From NCBI GenBank assembly GCA_937870915.1, contig CALMZQ010000129.1, forward strand, positions 1-60,235: a stretch of DNA of 60,235 nucleotides. Direction: 5' to 3'. The notes under the pieces were generated by a model. It did no database searches. It was not told where the DNA came from and saw nothing but the letters and a program-made list of their open reading frames with translations. Positions within the stretch are counted from its first letter, which is position 1, and every line of letters starts with the position of its first letter. This stretch comes from an uncultured Ignavibacteria bacterium. GTDB lineage: Bacteria > Bacteroidota > Ignavibacteria > Kapaibacteriales > Kapaibacteriaceae. Shown here in pieces: positions 49,386 through 57,960 of the stretch. Both the position numbers and the translations under genes were made by a program.

Positions 49386-51671
49386 TCAGCGGGCCAACAG
49401 AAGCTGTGTTAATAGTGGGCCGTCTTGACTCGAAATCTGTACGATGTACAACCCGGATGGTACATCAACATGCGTGTGCCCCACCGACAGCGGGGAGCAT
49501 TTGATCTGAGCACCCACCATTGACCATATGGAGATTGTAAGTGCATTGCCCAAAAAAAACGAATCTGGAATTGTTGCTACGTTAACGCCGACATAACCTG
49601 TTCCAGACGTAATCGCGACGCTGGGAAGATTGAACTGAATGCTCCGCAGGTATCGAGTAGCACACACGTCGGAGATCTCTATCGTGGCATGCCCAAGCTG
49701 CGTTTTGCAGATCGTACTACCAAGAGCGATCGATAGAGACAGAAAATCTGCTACGGTCGAATTCGATAGAGAAAGTAATCCCATAGCTTCTACGATGAAA
49801 AGTGTGTCGCCCCCTGTCCATTCGGATTCGATGTATAGGAGTGTATGGTCGCCGTCGTACTCTATCGAAGTCACTGGGTAGGTTGTGGACGGCGCTACAT
49901 AGAGATCGTTGCTCGGATATCTGATGACGGCCGTGAAGTATACTGGGGAAGTCAATTGGAAGGTGTCACTGATGATCGCTACAATACGTGTGGTGCCTCC
50001 AGTGCTAACGGTGTCTGCCACAAGAGCAACCTTGATAAAGCATGAGTCCGTTACCATCCACGTGAACGGAAAGAGCGGACGATCTTCACATCCACCGGCT
50101 ACGGCACCGAAAACAAGCAGTGTGTCTTTGTACTGATAGTTGGATGTACGACTGATCCGGGCCTTGATAACGAGCGTATCGTTTTTGGCAAGGGTTGTCG
50201 GCAATGAGGGGGATGACGAGAGTACGATCATCGAATCGAGCCGAAATCGGAGGCTATCTATGATGAAGCTAGATGGCCCGTGATTCACATATCGAATCTC
50301 TGTTGTATCAAACGTGCCGATCGACTTGATACCCAGATCGCTTGGGCTGATCTGACGAAGTGTCGAGTATGCTGCTAGGTTTGGATCATTGTACGCACAG
50401 TTCAAATGAACCTTGCCCGCATTGCCTGGTTTCGCATACCAGTCATGCTCAATCCCACTTGCAAACTGCGTATTGACGCCATTCTTGCCACCGGATGAGA
50501 TCTTTGACACAAATGCCGGTACTGTAGACAATGAAAACAGGATCTGCCCGCCACTGCCACCACCGCCTGGGCCGTGCGGTCCTTGATATACAAGACCCAT
50601 ATCGCCACCGGCCCCGCCAGATACGTCAATGGTAAACGCACCCTCAATTGCGGAACATCCGATGAAAACTGTTCCTCCAGCGCCACCACCGCTAGCTCCA
50701 TCATGCTGCGCGATCCGTGCATCATTCCCTCTGCTCGAGAGAGTGTTTGAACCGTTGGTACTGATGATGATAGGAGCAGTAATGATGATGATCCCACCAC
50801 CATTGCCACCGAGACCGCTGGCACGTTCATTCTGGTGTCCACCACCACCGCCACCACCGAAGAACACACCGGGTACTGTCGGGTCTACAATGCATGCTGA
50901 GCCCCCTAGGCCACCGTTCAATTCAGTACCGCATATTCGGTAGACTGCGCCACCATCACCACCGAAACCGCCATTCCCTCCGCCTGCACCCCCGGCATTG
51001 TGGTTTGCACCGCCTCCTCCACCATTTGCGGTCCGGCCACGCCCTGATTGACGCCGAGCATCAATCATTGCAGCTCCTTCTCCCTTTTGCCCGTAGAAGA
51101 TCGATGGATAGGGGGCATTCAGATCAGTGCTTGTGCGGCAACTACTATACGACCCTGATGGAAATCCACCAACGAACCCAATGCCATTGACGGAGATCGA
51201 ACAGTTGATGATGACAGTATCGGTAGACTCGATCGCGATGATTCCACCGGCTGCGCCATCCCAGGGTGTGGCAGTAATGGGCCCGTTCAGTGTTACTCGA
51301 CTCGAGCTGATCACAGGAACTAACTGCACTGCTGCATTGATATCATACGAGCGGATCAATCGAGTAGACAAGTAGACCAATTTGCCAACTACATCCGCCA
51401 CAGTGGCAAACTCGAAGTTGCCGCACATGCCCTGCGATATTTGCGTGCCAGAATCAGCTGATGAGTCTGCAAGTGCCATACCCTTTGCTTGGTAAAGCAA
51501 TACTCGATCACCCTTCTTAAACGGACGTGCATCAGCAACCTGCACTTCTGTGAGGCAGCCAGAGAACGTGATCCGTCGAACTTCTGACCCGTAGATGTTA
51601 ACAGCGTCAACAACGATCTGGCCGATCAGTGTTTGACCACATAGCAGATGGAACAACGCTATGATTAGCAT
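49386..51671 (-). CDS. Glycine-rich secreted T9SS protein (adhesin-like)
   Basis: 761 aa with a signal peptide (MLIIALFHLLCGQTLIGQ). Residues ~210-400 are strongly glycine-rich with GGGGGANHNAGGAGGGNGG and GGGGGGGHQNERASG, interrupted by short hydrophobic strands (GIIIITAPIIISTNG), a pattern of secreted right-handed helix or adhesin-type proteins. Beta-sandwich-like segments follow, and a T9SS sorting domain ends the protein (LTISIWSMVGAQIKC, VDVPSGLYIVQIS). Predicted surface structural or adhesive protein. The complementary strand shows proline-rich shadow frames that are not genes. Confidence 0.85.
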   Translation of the reverse strand: MLIIALFHLLCGQTLIGQIVVDAVNIYGSEVRRITFSGCLTEVQVADARPFKKGDRVLLYQAKGMALADSSADSGTQISQGMCGNFEFATVADVVGKLVYLSTRLIRSYDINAAVQLVPVISSSRVTLNGPITATPWDGAAGGIIAIESTDTVIINCSISVNGIGFVGGFPSGSYSSCRTSTDLNAPYPSIFYGQKGEGAAMIDARRQSGRGRTANGGGGGANHNAGGAGGGNGGFGGDGGAVYRICGTELNGGLGGSACIVDPTVPGVFFGGGGGGGHQNERASGLGGNGGGIIIITAPIIISTNGSNTLSSRGNDARIAQHDGASGGGAGGTVFIGCSAIEGAFTIDVSGGAGGDMGLVYQGPHGPGGGGSGGQILFSLSTVPAFVSKISSGGKNGVNTQFASGIEHDWYAKPGNAGKVHLNCAYNDPNLAAYSTLRQISPSDLGIKSIGTFDTTEIRYVNHGPSSFIIDSLRFRLDSMIVLSSSPSLPTTLAKNDTLVIKARISRTSNYQYKDTLLVFGAVAGGCEDRPLFPFTWMVTDSCFIKVALVADTVSTGGTTRIVAIISDTFQLTSPVYFTAVIRYPSNDLYVAPSTTYPVTSIEYDGDHTLLYIESEWTGGDTLFIVEAMGLLSLSNSTVADFLSLSIALGSTICKTQLGHATIEISDVCATRYLRSIQFNLPSVAITSGTGYVGVNVATIPDSFFLGNALTISIWSMVGAQIKCSPLSVGHTHVDVPSGLYIVQISSQDGPLLTQLLLAR

Positions 51672-51779
51672 TAAGCGAATGATGCACCCTCAGGATTCAC
51701 AAGCAACAAGAAAGTTGGTGTTTTTCATGACTGCAACATAGGTGGCAAACAGGTTCCGTGCACCTTGACAAAAACTTAA

Positions 51780-51837
51780 CCCCGTAGCCCCGTAACTGAG
51801 TAACTACGTAACTGAGTAACTGACTTACTCCGTAACT
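51780..51837. repeat. GTAACTGAGTAACT-type 10-bp array
   Basis: Five to six degenerate units of the GTAACTCCGT family directly upstream of the pRiA4b-like gene, which starts 7 bp later. Here the array occupies the promoter/5' region. Confidence 0.85.
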
Positions 51838-51843
51838 TTCCCC

Positions 51844-52353
51844 ATGCCACTAACCGCTTCCCACGTTGTCATCCTTCGCATTTCTCTCATCGGCACAAAA
51901 CCGGAGATCTGGCGAGTATTCACTGTACCGGCAAAGATCGATCTTGCCGAGCTCCACCTCGTTGTTCAACGAGTAATGGGATGGAAGGACGTACATCCCC
52001 ACGAATGGAGTATCGATGAACCGGGTGGCACACTGCGAAAGATTGCAGCCAGCCTTGGCGATGTGTTTACCTACCGCTACGACAATAAGGCCGGGTGGGA
52101 TCACACGATCGAAGTGATCGCCACCGGGCCCCCTTCCACCTATTTAGAACCATATCGGATCCTCGACGGAGATGGGGCTTGCCCTCCGGAAGATGTTGGT
52201 GGCGCAAAGGGCTTTGAGAAGTTCTGCGCAGCAATGGCCGACACCTCACATCCCAAACACCAGGAACAACGCGCCTGGTATGGTGGACCGTTCTATCGCG
52301 ATGCGTACAACCGCTCGTCAGCTCAAAAGAAACTGGATGAGTTGCAGCAGTGA
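51844..52353 (+). CDS. Plasmid pRiA4b ORF-3 family protein
   Basis: 169 aa. VVILRISLIGTKPEIWRVFT at the N-terminus, DLAELHLVVQRVMGWKDVHPH then GDVFTYRYDNKAGWDHTIEV and GDGACPPEDVGG are the hallmarks of the pRiA4b ORF-3 (PF07929) family, common on plasmids and near mobile elements. Function is unknown. It has a bare start after a repeat array and no obvious operon partner. Confidence 0.9.
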   Translation: MPLTASHVVILRISLIGTKPEIWRVFTVPAKIDLAELHLVVQRVMGWKDVHPHEWSIDEPGGTLRKIAASLGDVFTYRYDNKAGWDHTIEVIATGPPSTYLEPYRILDGDGACPPEDVGGAKGFEKFCAAMADTSHPKHQEQRAWYGGPFYRDAYNRSSAQKKLDELQQ

Positions 52354-52356
52354 CTT

Positions 52357-52390
52357 CATTAGCACATTAGCACACTAGCACACTAGCATG
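52357..52390. repeat. AGCACACT 8-bp array
   Basis: Four units (AGCACATT, AGCACACT, AGCACACT, AGCATGCC) fill the gap, and the last unit contains the ATG of the next gene. The same family recurs at 54284-54362 and 56552-56651. Confidence 0.9.
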
Positions 52391-54145
52391 CCTCTCCTCC
52401 TTCTCCTCCTTTCCGTCTTGCTGGTTTCATGCTCGTCGGATACAGCTACCACACCAGACACGCCGCAGAACTCCACGTTAACAATGGAGCGGTTCACAGA
52501 CCTGCCGTATAACGGTGGGAATGTATCGAGTGTCTTTGTGATGAACGATTCAAAAGTGCTTGCCGTGATCGATGGTCGAGTGGCTACCTTCTCTACGTCG
52601 GGAGGAGCCCCTTCATATATCACGTCACCAGCCGGTGTGATAACGGCCGTTGCAGGGGCAGGGGGCGAGATCTATGCGCTCACCAATGATGAGCTGTGGG
52701 TGATAGAGGCAGGTGGGACAACGATGACGAAGAGAGAGGATGTGTTCTCGCGTAATGGACAGACCGAAGGCGTGTTTCTCACTGTAGCGCCGAATGGACA
52801 ACCGTACTTGCGCGTCATGCAGTATCCGTCGTCGATGATCACGTCAACAACAACAGACAGAGGTGTTACATGGGAACCTGTGAACCTCCCTGCCGGACGT
52901 GGCGGACTTGCATTCGGACCCAATAATGTTGTGTGTGTTAGTAGCCCCACTAATTTTCAGATCTCAACCGATGCCGGTTCTACATGGCAGAAGTACCCGG
53001 CAGTTGTGGCTAACTATGGCGGTGAGTTGATGGTGCGGAGGAACGGGGACATCGTGTACTATATCCCAACGGGTGGCGGGTTGTGGACCAGCAGCAACAA
53101 CGGCGCATCCTTTACCAATGTGAATCCCTTCAACGCCTATCCCTATCATGTGAAGGTGATGGAGGGGGCGGATGGTCACCTCTATTCTCTTGTACAAGAA
53201 CGTGGCGGAGTTCTGGGTGATGCACCGTCTCGACTCATGCGTTCCACAGACGGAGGAGCAACCTGGAAACACGTGCTCTTTGCTTCCGGACAGAGCATGG
53301 ACGTTCGTGAAAATGTTGTAGCTGTTGGCTTTGGCGAATCATCATCAGGTGGTGTTGCAGTTTCGCGCGATATGGCCACAATATTCAGTTCGGGTGGAAC
53401 ACGTCAGACATCTACATTCCAGTCAATGGGATTCACCCTATCAAATAGCCTCATCCTCATGGCTGATAAGGGGCTTTATGTTCGCACCACATCGGGATGG
53501 CGAACCCTTGGCGCCATGTCTACCTTCGTCGACTTTGCATCAACGCCAACAGGTTCAATGTATGTGTCTGGACTGAGGACATCATACGCCTCCTCAGACC
53601 AAGGTACTACGTGGACCTCCGTGTCTATGCCAGAGATCCCTGTTGTGGGAACCGGATACCTACTCACTCCCGTCCTTTGTGGACTTGCAAATGGCGAAGC
53701 ACTTATCTCACTCACGCACTTTCGGTCTGACCTCTACAAGCACACCAATGGAGTACTCTCCCGCATCCGCCCTAATGGAGAAATTGCTCCGCTCTCCAAC
53801 GGCTCCAACTATGTGTGGATGGTGCAAGACGCAACAGGTCGCATCTATGCACGAACCGACAACTTCACGTCAAGCAGAGAATCGGTTGATAATGGCAACA
53901 CCTTCGTTGAAACCAGCAAACCCGCGCCAGGCATAGCCTTCACGTCAACGAATAAGGTCTTCAGCGTCACGGGAGTAGGGGGCTATAGTTTCGGCGATGT
54001 GTCCTCCACCACCAGAGCCGACCTTAAGCTCAATGGTTTCACACCTTACGCTACATCAATCATCAAAGCCACGTTCGATACACAGAACAAGCTCTACCTC
54101 CTTACCGGAGATCAAGGCCTCTTTGTGTCAACAACAGGACTTTGA
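52388..54145 (+). CDS. Asp-box lipoprotein
   Basis: 585 aa. Lipoprotein signal MPLLLLLLSVLLVSC with lipobox LVS-C. Several Asp-box motifs (STTTDRGVTWEP, STDAGSTWQK, RSTDGGATWKH, SSDQGTTWTS, DNGNTFVET) predict a beta-propeller like that of the large T9SS proteins nearby. No T9SS domain; the protein is probably anchored at the outer membrane. No ribosome site: the start is in an 8-bp repeat. Confidence 0.8.
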   Translation: MPLLLLLLSVLLVSCSSDTATTPDTPQNSTLTMERFTDLPYNGGNVSSVFVMNDSKVLAVIDGRVATFSTSGGAPSYITSPAGVITAVAGAGGEIYALTNDELWVIEAGGTTMTKREDVFSRNGQTEGVFLTVAPNGQPYLRVMQYPSSMITSTTTDRGVTWEPVNLPAGRGGLAFGPNNVVCVSSPTNFQISTDAGSTWQKYPAVVANYGGELMVRRNGDIVYYIPTGGGLWTSSNNGASFTNVNPFNAYPYHVKVMEGADGHLYSLVQERGGVLGDAPSRLMRSTDGGATWKHVLFASGQSMDVRENVVAVGFGESSSGGVAVSRDMATIFSSGGTRQTSTFQSMGFTLSNSLILMADKGLYVRTTSGWRTLGAMSTFVDFASTPTGSMYVSGLRTSYASSDQGTTWTSVSMPEIPVVGTGYLLTPVLCGLANGEALISLTHFRSDLYKHTNGVLSRIRPNGEIAPLSNGSNYVWMVQDATGRIYARTDNFTSSRESVDNGNTFVETSKPAPGIAFTSTNKVFSVTGVGGYSFGDVSSTTRADLKLNGFTPYATSIIKATFDTQNKLYLLTGDQGLFVSTTGL

Positions 54146-54165
54146 AGAAATGACAACCAAGGCAT

Positions 54166-54274
54166 TATGACGTTATGACAATCATGACAATCATGACGTT
54201 ATGACAATCATGACAATCATGACGTTATGACAATCATGACAATCATGACAATCATGACGTTATGACAATCATGA
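54166..54274. repeat. TGACAATCA / TGACGTTA array
   Basis: A 9-bp TGACAATCA unit alternates irregularly with an 8-bp TGACGTTA unit over about 110 bp, giving a higher-order pattern (one TGACGTTA after two or three TGACAATCA). Confidence 0.9.
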
Positions 54275-54283
54275 CTTTTCTCT

Positions 54284-54362
54284 AGCACTCTAGCACACTA
54301 GCATACTAGCACACTAGCATACTAGCACACTAACTCACTAGCACATTAGCACTCTAGCACTA
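54284..54362. repeat. AGCACACT 8-bp array with AGCACTCT and AGCATACT variants
   Basis: About ten 8-bp units follow the TGACAATCA array. The CTA at 54360-54362, read on the minus strand, is the TAG stop of the next gene, so repeat and coding sequence touch. Confidence 0.9.
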
Positions 54363-56507
54363 CTCCGTGATAAGTACGAGACGGCTCGCAAACGACTTGC
54401 CATCCTTGATACACATGACATATGTGCCCGGAGTCAGATGGGATGTTGACAATGTGATACCACTTGAAAGATCTGATGGCTCCACATGAAGTTCGAGGAC
54501 GTTGTTGCCGGTGACGGAATACAACGTGACGGTTGCACTAACGGTGGTTGTATAGCGAATGCCGATCGTTTCCGATGCCGGTTGTGGCTCGATCGCAATA
54601 GAATTGCTGAAATCTCCGTGCTCATGTAGATGTGTGGTGTTTGAAACAAACTCCATGAGCCCATCACTCGTTGTAGAAAGTATCCGATTGCCAGTCAATA
54701 TGAGTTCATACTGTGAGGGGTAGTATTCTTGTTCCCGGTTGTTTTCGAACAATGTGTCGACCGAGTACCTGTCAGTAGAGATACGGTAGAGTGATCCCAA
54801 TGAGCTAATAGCAAACAGTTCATTTGCCTTTTGAAGGGAGTTTGCCAAGGCCCTAGCCGTTGATAGGCTGGCCTGTTTCAGGTTCCATGAAGAACCCGCA
54901 TCAGTTGTTACGTGAAGTCCGCGGTAGTTAACCATGAAGTAGGACATCGGAACATCCGTAGCGCTCACAAGGCAATACAGGCCTTCTGAAGAGGATCCTT
55001 GGTCGACCCAATTCGTACCTCCATCGTCAGAGTAGAGAAATGTGTTCTTGCTCTTGCAGAGTATCTGATTCCCATTGCCTGTGTTGCGCGTATGAAACCC
55101 GATCCGAGATCCGGCTATACTATTACCAACCTCCCAGAGCTCACCACAATCCTTTGTACGGAAGAGTTCTCCCGATCGAAGGGCAAGAACGTCGCAATGA
55201 TCCATCTGATTGATACTGATCGAGGTGAAGTTGTTTGAAGGCGGAACCGCCATTCTCTGCCACGTGACGCCGGCATCAGTTGTCCGAGATATCCCGTTTT
55301 TTGTACTTCTGATCACGATTCGCGGGTCAGTTCTCGACACATCAAACGTAAGATTCCAAACAGGTAATTCTTCCTCAAGTTCAACGTCGCAAATGCTCTG
55401 CCACGATTCCCCGGCGTCTGTTGTTTGTAGTATCTCAGTATCAGATTCCGCTAACCAATGAACGGGGCTAACGGCAACCAGCGATGACACGGAACGAAAT
55501 CTGAAGTTGTTCGGAATTGGCTTCCAATGCGAACCATCCATGGTGCCGATGTATAATCCACGGTTCCAAAGGTGCAGAACCGGTAGATCATTTGAGATGC
55601 GTAGATATTCAACCCTTCCCCTGGGGATTTCAACCGCCGACCAGGTCAAGCCTCGATCATCACTTCTGTACAGACTGGAACCCATAGCCCAGAGCGTACC
55701 TTGCTCATTTCGTGCTTGGACGATCTTTGTTATCGTGGTTGGTTGCTGAAAACGTGCAGAGCTCCATGTTAGGCCGCCGTTACTCGACGTCGAGATCGCA
55801 TCGAACGTTCCCGCGTAGAGTCTCTTCGGGTCTGCATGATCCACTGCGAGTAATTTATCGATAGAACGATCTGAAGCAACCTTGCTGAACCATCGCCCAC
55901 CGGAATAGCTCACCCAAAGTTCACCTGACATTAGCAGGTAAAGCCTCAATGGATCCGAAGAAGCAATGAGAAAATCTGATGTGTAAGTAATGTAGGATGA
56001 ATCCGTTGTGGTTCGGCTGAGAGACCATGTTCTCCCCCTATCCGTTGAGTAGGTAAGCGGGGCATTGTCCTCACCATTCACATACCAAAGATCATGGTAG
56101 CGTGGGTGGATCGAGAGTGATTTGAACCCTGCCGGCGGGTTTGTCTTGTGCGGCGTCCAAGTATGACCGAAGTCCGTTGTGCGAAACATCTGGTCACGCC
56201 TCAAAACAAGGAGAGTATGAGGGGTGCCAGGCTCAAATAGAAACTCGATTGGAGAATAACCTGGGGACTTGGCTTCCGATGGTCTGCGTGGTATTGAATC
56301 CATGCGGGTCCACGTTTCACCACCGTTTAGAGTATAATATGGTGGCCTCCCAAATGATCCCCCTACAACAAGTACATCCGTGTTGAAGTCATGGGTAATG
56401 ATCCTCCCCCTCGGAAAACCCAGAGGCCCCCTTCCACTCTCCCATCCCTGTGCTGAACAGAGAATAGAGCACAATACCATTAAGAGCAAGGTGAAGGTTA
56501 GGCGCAT
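54360..56507 (-). CDS. Large secreted Asp-box T9SS protein
   Basis: 715 aa; the ATG at 56507 is preferred over a GTG 6 bp upstream. Signal peptide MRLTFTLLLMVLCSILCSA. Many Asp-boxes (TLNGGETWTR, STDRGRTWSL, TSSNGGLTWSS, RSDDRGLTWSA, TTDAGESWQS, TTDAGVTWQR, TTDAGSSWNL) predict a sortilin-like propeller. The C-terminal ~75 residues are a T9SS sorting domain (IAIEPQPASETIGIRY, VTLYSVTGNNVLELHV, LTPGTYVMCIKDGKS). It is related in layout to the genes at 3500 and 57961. Function unknown. Confidence 0.88.
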   Translation of the reverse strand: MRLTFTLLLMVLCSILCSAQGWESGRGPLGFPRGRIITHDFNTDVLVVGGSFGRPPYYTLNGGETWTRMDSIPRRPSEAKSPGYSPIEFLFEPGTPHTLLVLRRDQMFRTTDFGHTWTPHKTNPPAGFKSLSIHPRYHDLWYVNGEDNAPLTYSTDRGRTWSLSRTTTDSSYITYTSDFLIASSDPLRLYLLMSGELWVSYSGGRWFSKVASDRSIDKLLAVDHADPKRLYAGTFDAISTSSNGGLTWSSARFQQPTTITKIVQARNEQGTLWAMGSSLYRSDDRGLTWSAVEIPRGRVEYLRISNDLPVLHLWNRGLYIGTMDGSHWKPIPNNFRFRSVSSLVAVSPVHWLAESDTEILQTTDAGESWQSICDVELEEELPVWNLTFDVSRTDPRIVIRSTKNGISRTTDAGVTWQRMAVPPSNNFTSISINQMDHCDVLALRSGELFRTKDCGELWEVGNSIAGSRIGFHTRNTGNGNQILCKSKNTFLYSDDGGTNWVDQGSSSEGLYCLVSATDVPMSYFMVNYRGLHVTTDAGSSWNLKQASLSTARALANSLQKANELFAISSLGSLYRISTDRYSVDTLFENNREQEYYPSQYELILTGNRILSTTSDGLMEFVSNTTHLHEHGDFSNSIAIEPQPASETIGIRYTTTVSATVTLYSVTGNNVLELHVEPSDLSSGITLSTSHLTPGTYVMCIKDGKSFASRLVLITE

Positions 56508-56551
56508 ATTCACCTAACATCAGATTGCCGAGATCGTTACAGAGTCACACA

Positions 56552-56651
56552 CTTGCATACTAGCACACTAGCACACTAGCACTCTAACACTCTAACACTC
56601 TAACACTCTAGCATTCTAACACTCTAGCATTCTAGCACTCTAGCACACTAA
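56552..56651. repeat. AGCACACT / AACACTCT 8-bp array
   Basis: About 12 units in several variants (AGCACACT, AACACTCT, AGCATTCT). The final CTA (56648-56650) is the TAG stop of the next gene on the minus strand. Confidence 0.9.
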
Positions 56652-57679
56652 CGCAGCTTCTCCAGCCAGGTCTCCGAGTTCTTCCGAACTTCAGGGGTTG
56701 GATTCATGGAGAGTGACTTGTCAAAGCATTCAATGGCCTTCTTTTTGTCCTTATTCATCGCATAGGCTTCGCCAAGGCTGTCCCATACGTTTGGGTCGGA
56801 TGGGAATCGTTTGGCATTTGTTTCAAACACTACAACGGCTTCTTGAATCTTGCCACGTTGCAGCAATTCGTAGCCGTAGGTATTGAGCTCAGTGTTTGTT
56901 CCAATCTCTAGCGCTTGTTGCCTGTTCTTTGCAGCTGTAGGCTTCGTGCCCTTTTTCTCGTCGATCTGAGCAGTCAGCATCAATGCCGAGAATGTTGGGC
57001 CGGATCGGAGTGCAACCTTAAGCATTCTTTCTGCATCTGGAAGGTGAGTATCATGATTCACCATCCATTGGGCTGCAGTTGTGAAACTTTGTGGCGAGAA
57101 TCCGGCAATTCCGGTAAGCTGAGACTTTAGATCATTTACCACGGTTTCGCCGAGGTCAACTGATACAACAATGGGCACAGCAAGTGATTCCCAGCGAAGC
57201 TGGAAGGTTGCCGAATACTCCGTCATCGACGGCACTTCATAGGTCAGAAGCTCAGTATGTGATGCAGATATTGGTTTGACGGCTACCCGCAGCGCATCAT
57301 TCGCCTCGTTGTAGAAGTAACTGCCCCACGCATGGGAATCCTTACTGAAGATGATGGTGAACTCCGACTTTCCGGGAATCATGTGCAGACCATAACGTCC
57401 GGCAGCCAGGTCTACACCTTGGATCCTAACGGGCGTTGACGCGGTGAACACGGTGTTCTCGTTTGCGCCGGCACGCCAGATAGCATTGTAAGGAACCAGT
57501 TCGCCCCATATCTCGCGTTTGTTCACAGCTGGCCTGCCATAGTCAATGCTGATGTCCGTTACGCCGATCCGTTGTGAAACAACTCCGCGCTGTGAGACAG
57601 CCACGGGCAGGTTGATCTGAGCCGTCACGGACGTGGACATTACGGCCACGAGTCCGAGCAAGAGAAGGTGTTTGAACAT
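56648..57679 (-). CDS. Exported DUF2911 protein with C-terminal TPR
   Basis: 343 aa from ATG 57679, chosen because it starts a signal peptide (MFKHLLLLGLVAVMSTSVTA); the frame upstream is repeat-like. Residues ~30-170 match DUF2911: VSQRIGVTDISIDYGRPAVN, IWRAGANENTVFTAS, GRYGLHMIPGKSEFTIIFSK and WGSYFYNEANDALRV. The last ~120 residues are TPR-like (TELNTYGYELLQRGKIQEAV, DPNVWDSLGEAYAMNKDKKK). Predicted periplasmic. DUF2911's role is unknown; the fusion with TPR is common in Bacteroidota. Confidence 0.88.
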   Translation of the reverse strand: MFKHLLLLGLVAVMSTSVTAQINLPVAVSQRGVVSQRIGVTDISIDYGRPAVNKREIWGELVPYNAIWRAGANENTVFTASTPVRIQGVDLAAGRYGLHMIPGKSEFTIIFSKDSHAWGSYFYNEANDALRVAVKPISASHTELLTYEVPSMTEYSATFQLRWESLAVPIVVSVDLGETVVNDLKSQLTGIAGFSPQSFTTAAQWMVNHDTHLPDAERMLKVALRSGPTFSALMLTAQIDEKKGTKPTAAKNRQQALEIGTNTELNTYGYELLQRGKIQEAVVVFETNAKRFPSDPNVWDSLGEAYAMNKDKKKAIECFDKSLSMNPTPEVRKNSETWLEKLR

Positions 57680-57790
57680 AGATGTGGGGCGGATCGCACG
57701 AAGTGTGCACCCGTTGATTGGTGGACGAACAATATGTGCTCTTGAGATCGTAGCGTTGGATTGGATCATGTGGAGGAAAGTTACACTTGG

Positions 57791-57897
57791 GAATAGCGAA
57801 TAGCGAATAGCGAATAGCCGCTGTAATGCCAAGCGGAGTCGAGGCGCTGTCCTAAAATGATGAAATGACGTAGTGACGTAATGACGTAGGGTGATGA
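57791..57897. repeat. AGCGAAT array and short TGACGTAG repeat
   Basis: Four AGCGAAT units at ~57794-57822, then ATGACGTAGTGACGTAATG-type 8-9 bp repeats at 57862-57895. They lie in the divergent region between the DUF2911 and Asp-box genes. Confidence 0.8.
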
Positions 57898-57960
57898 ATG
57901 TCATAGGATGGGGGATAAGGGGGCTATAGGTTGTTTGCAGAAACAACCGGGAGAACCTTC

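Noticed and set aside
50629-50943. Proline-rich plus-strand ORF
   Set aside because: It is the complement of glycine codons in the glycine-rich secreted protein.
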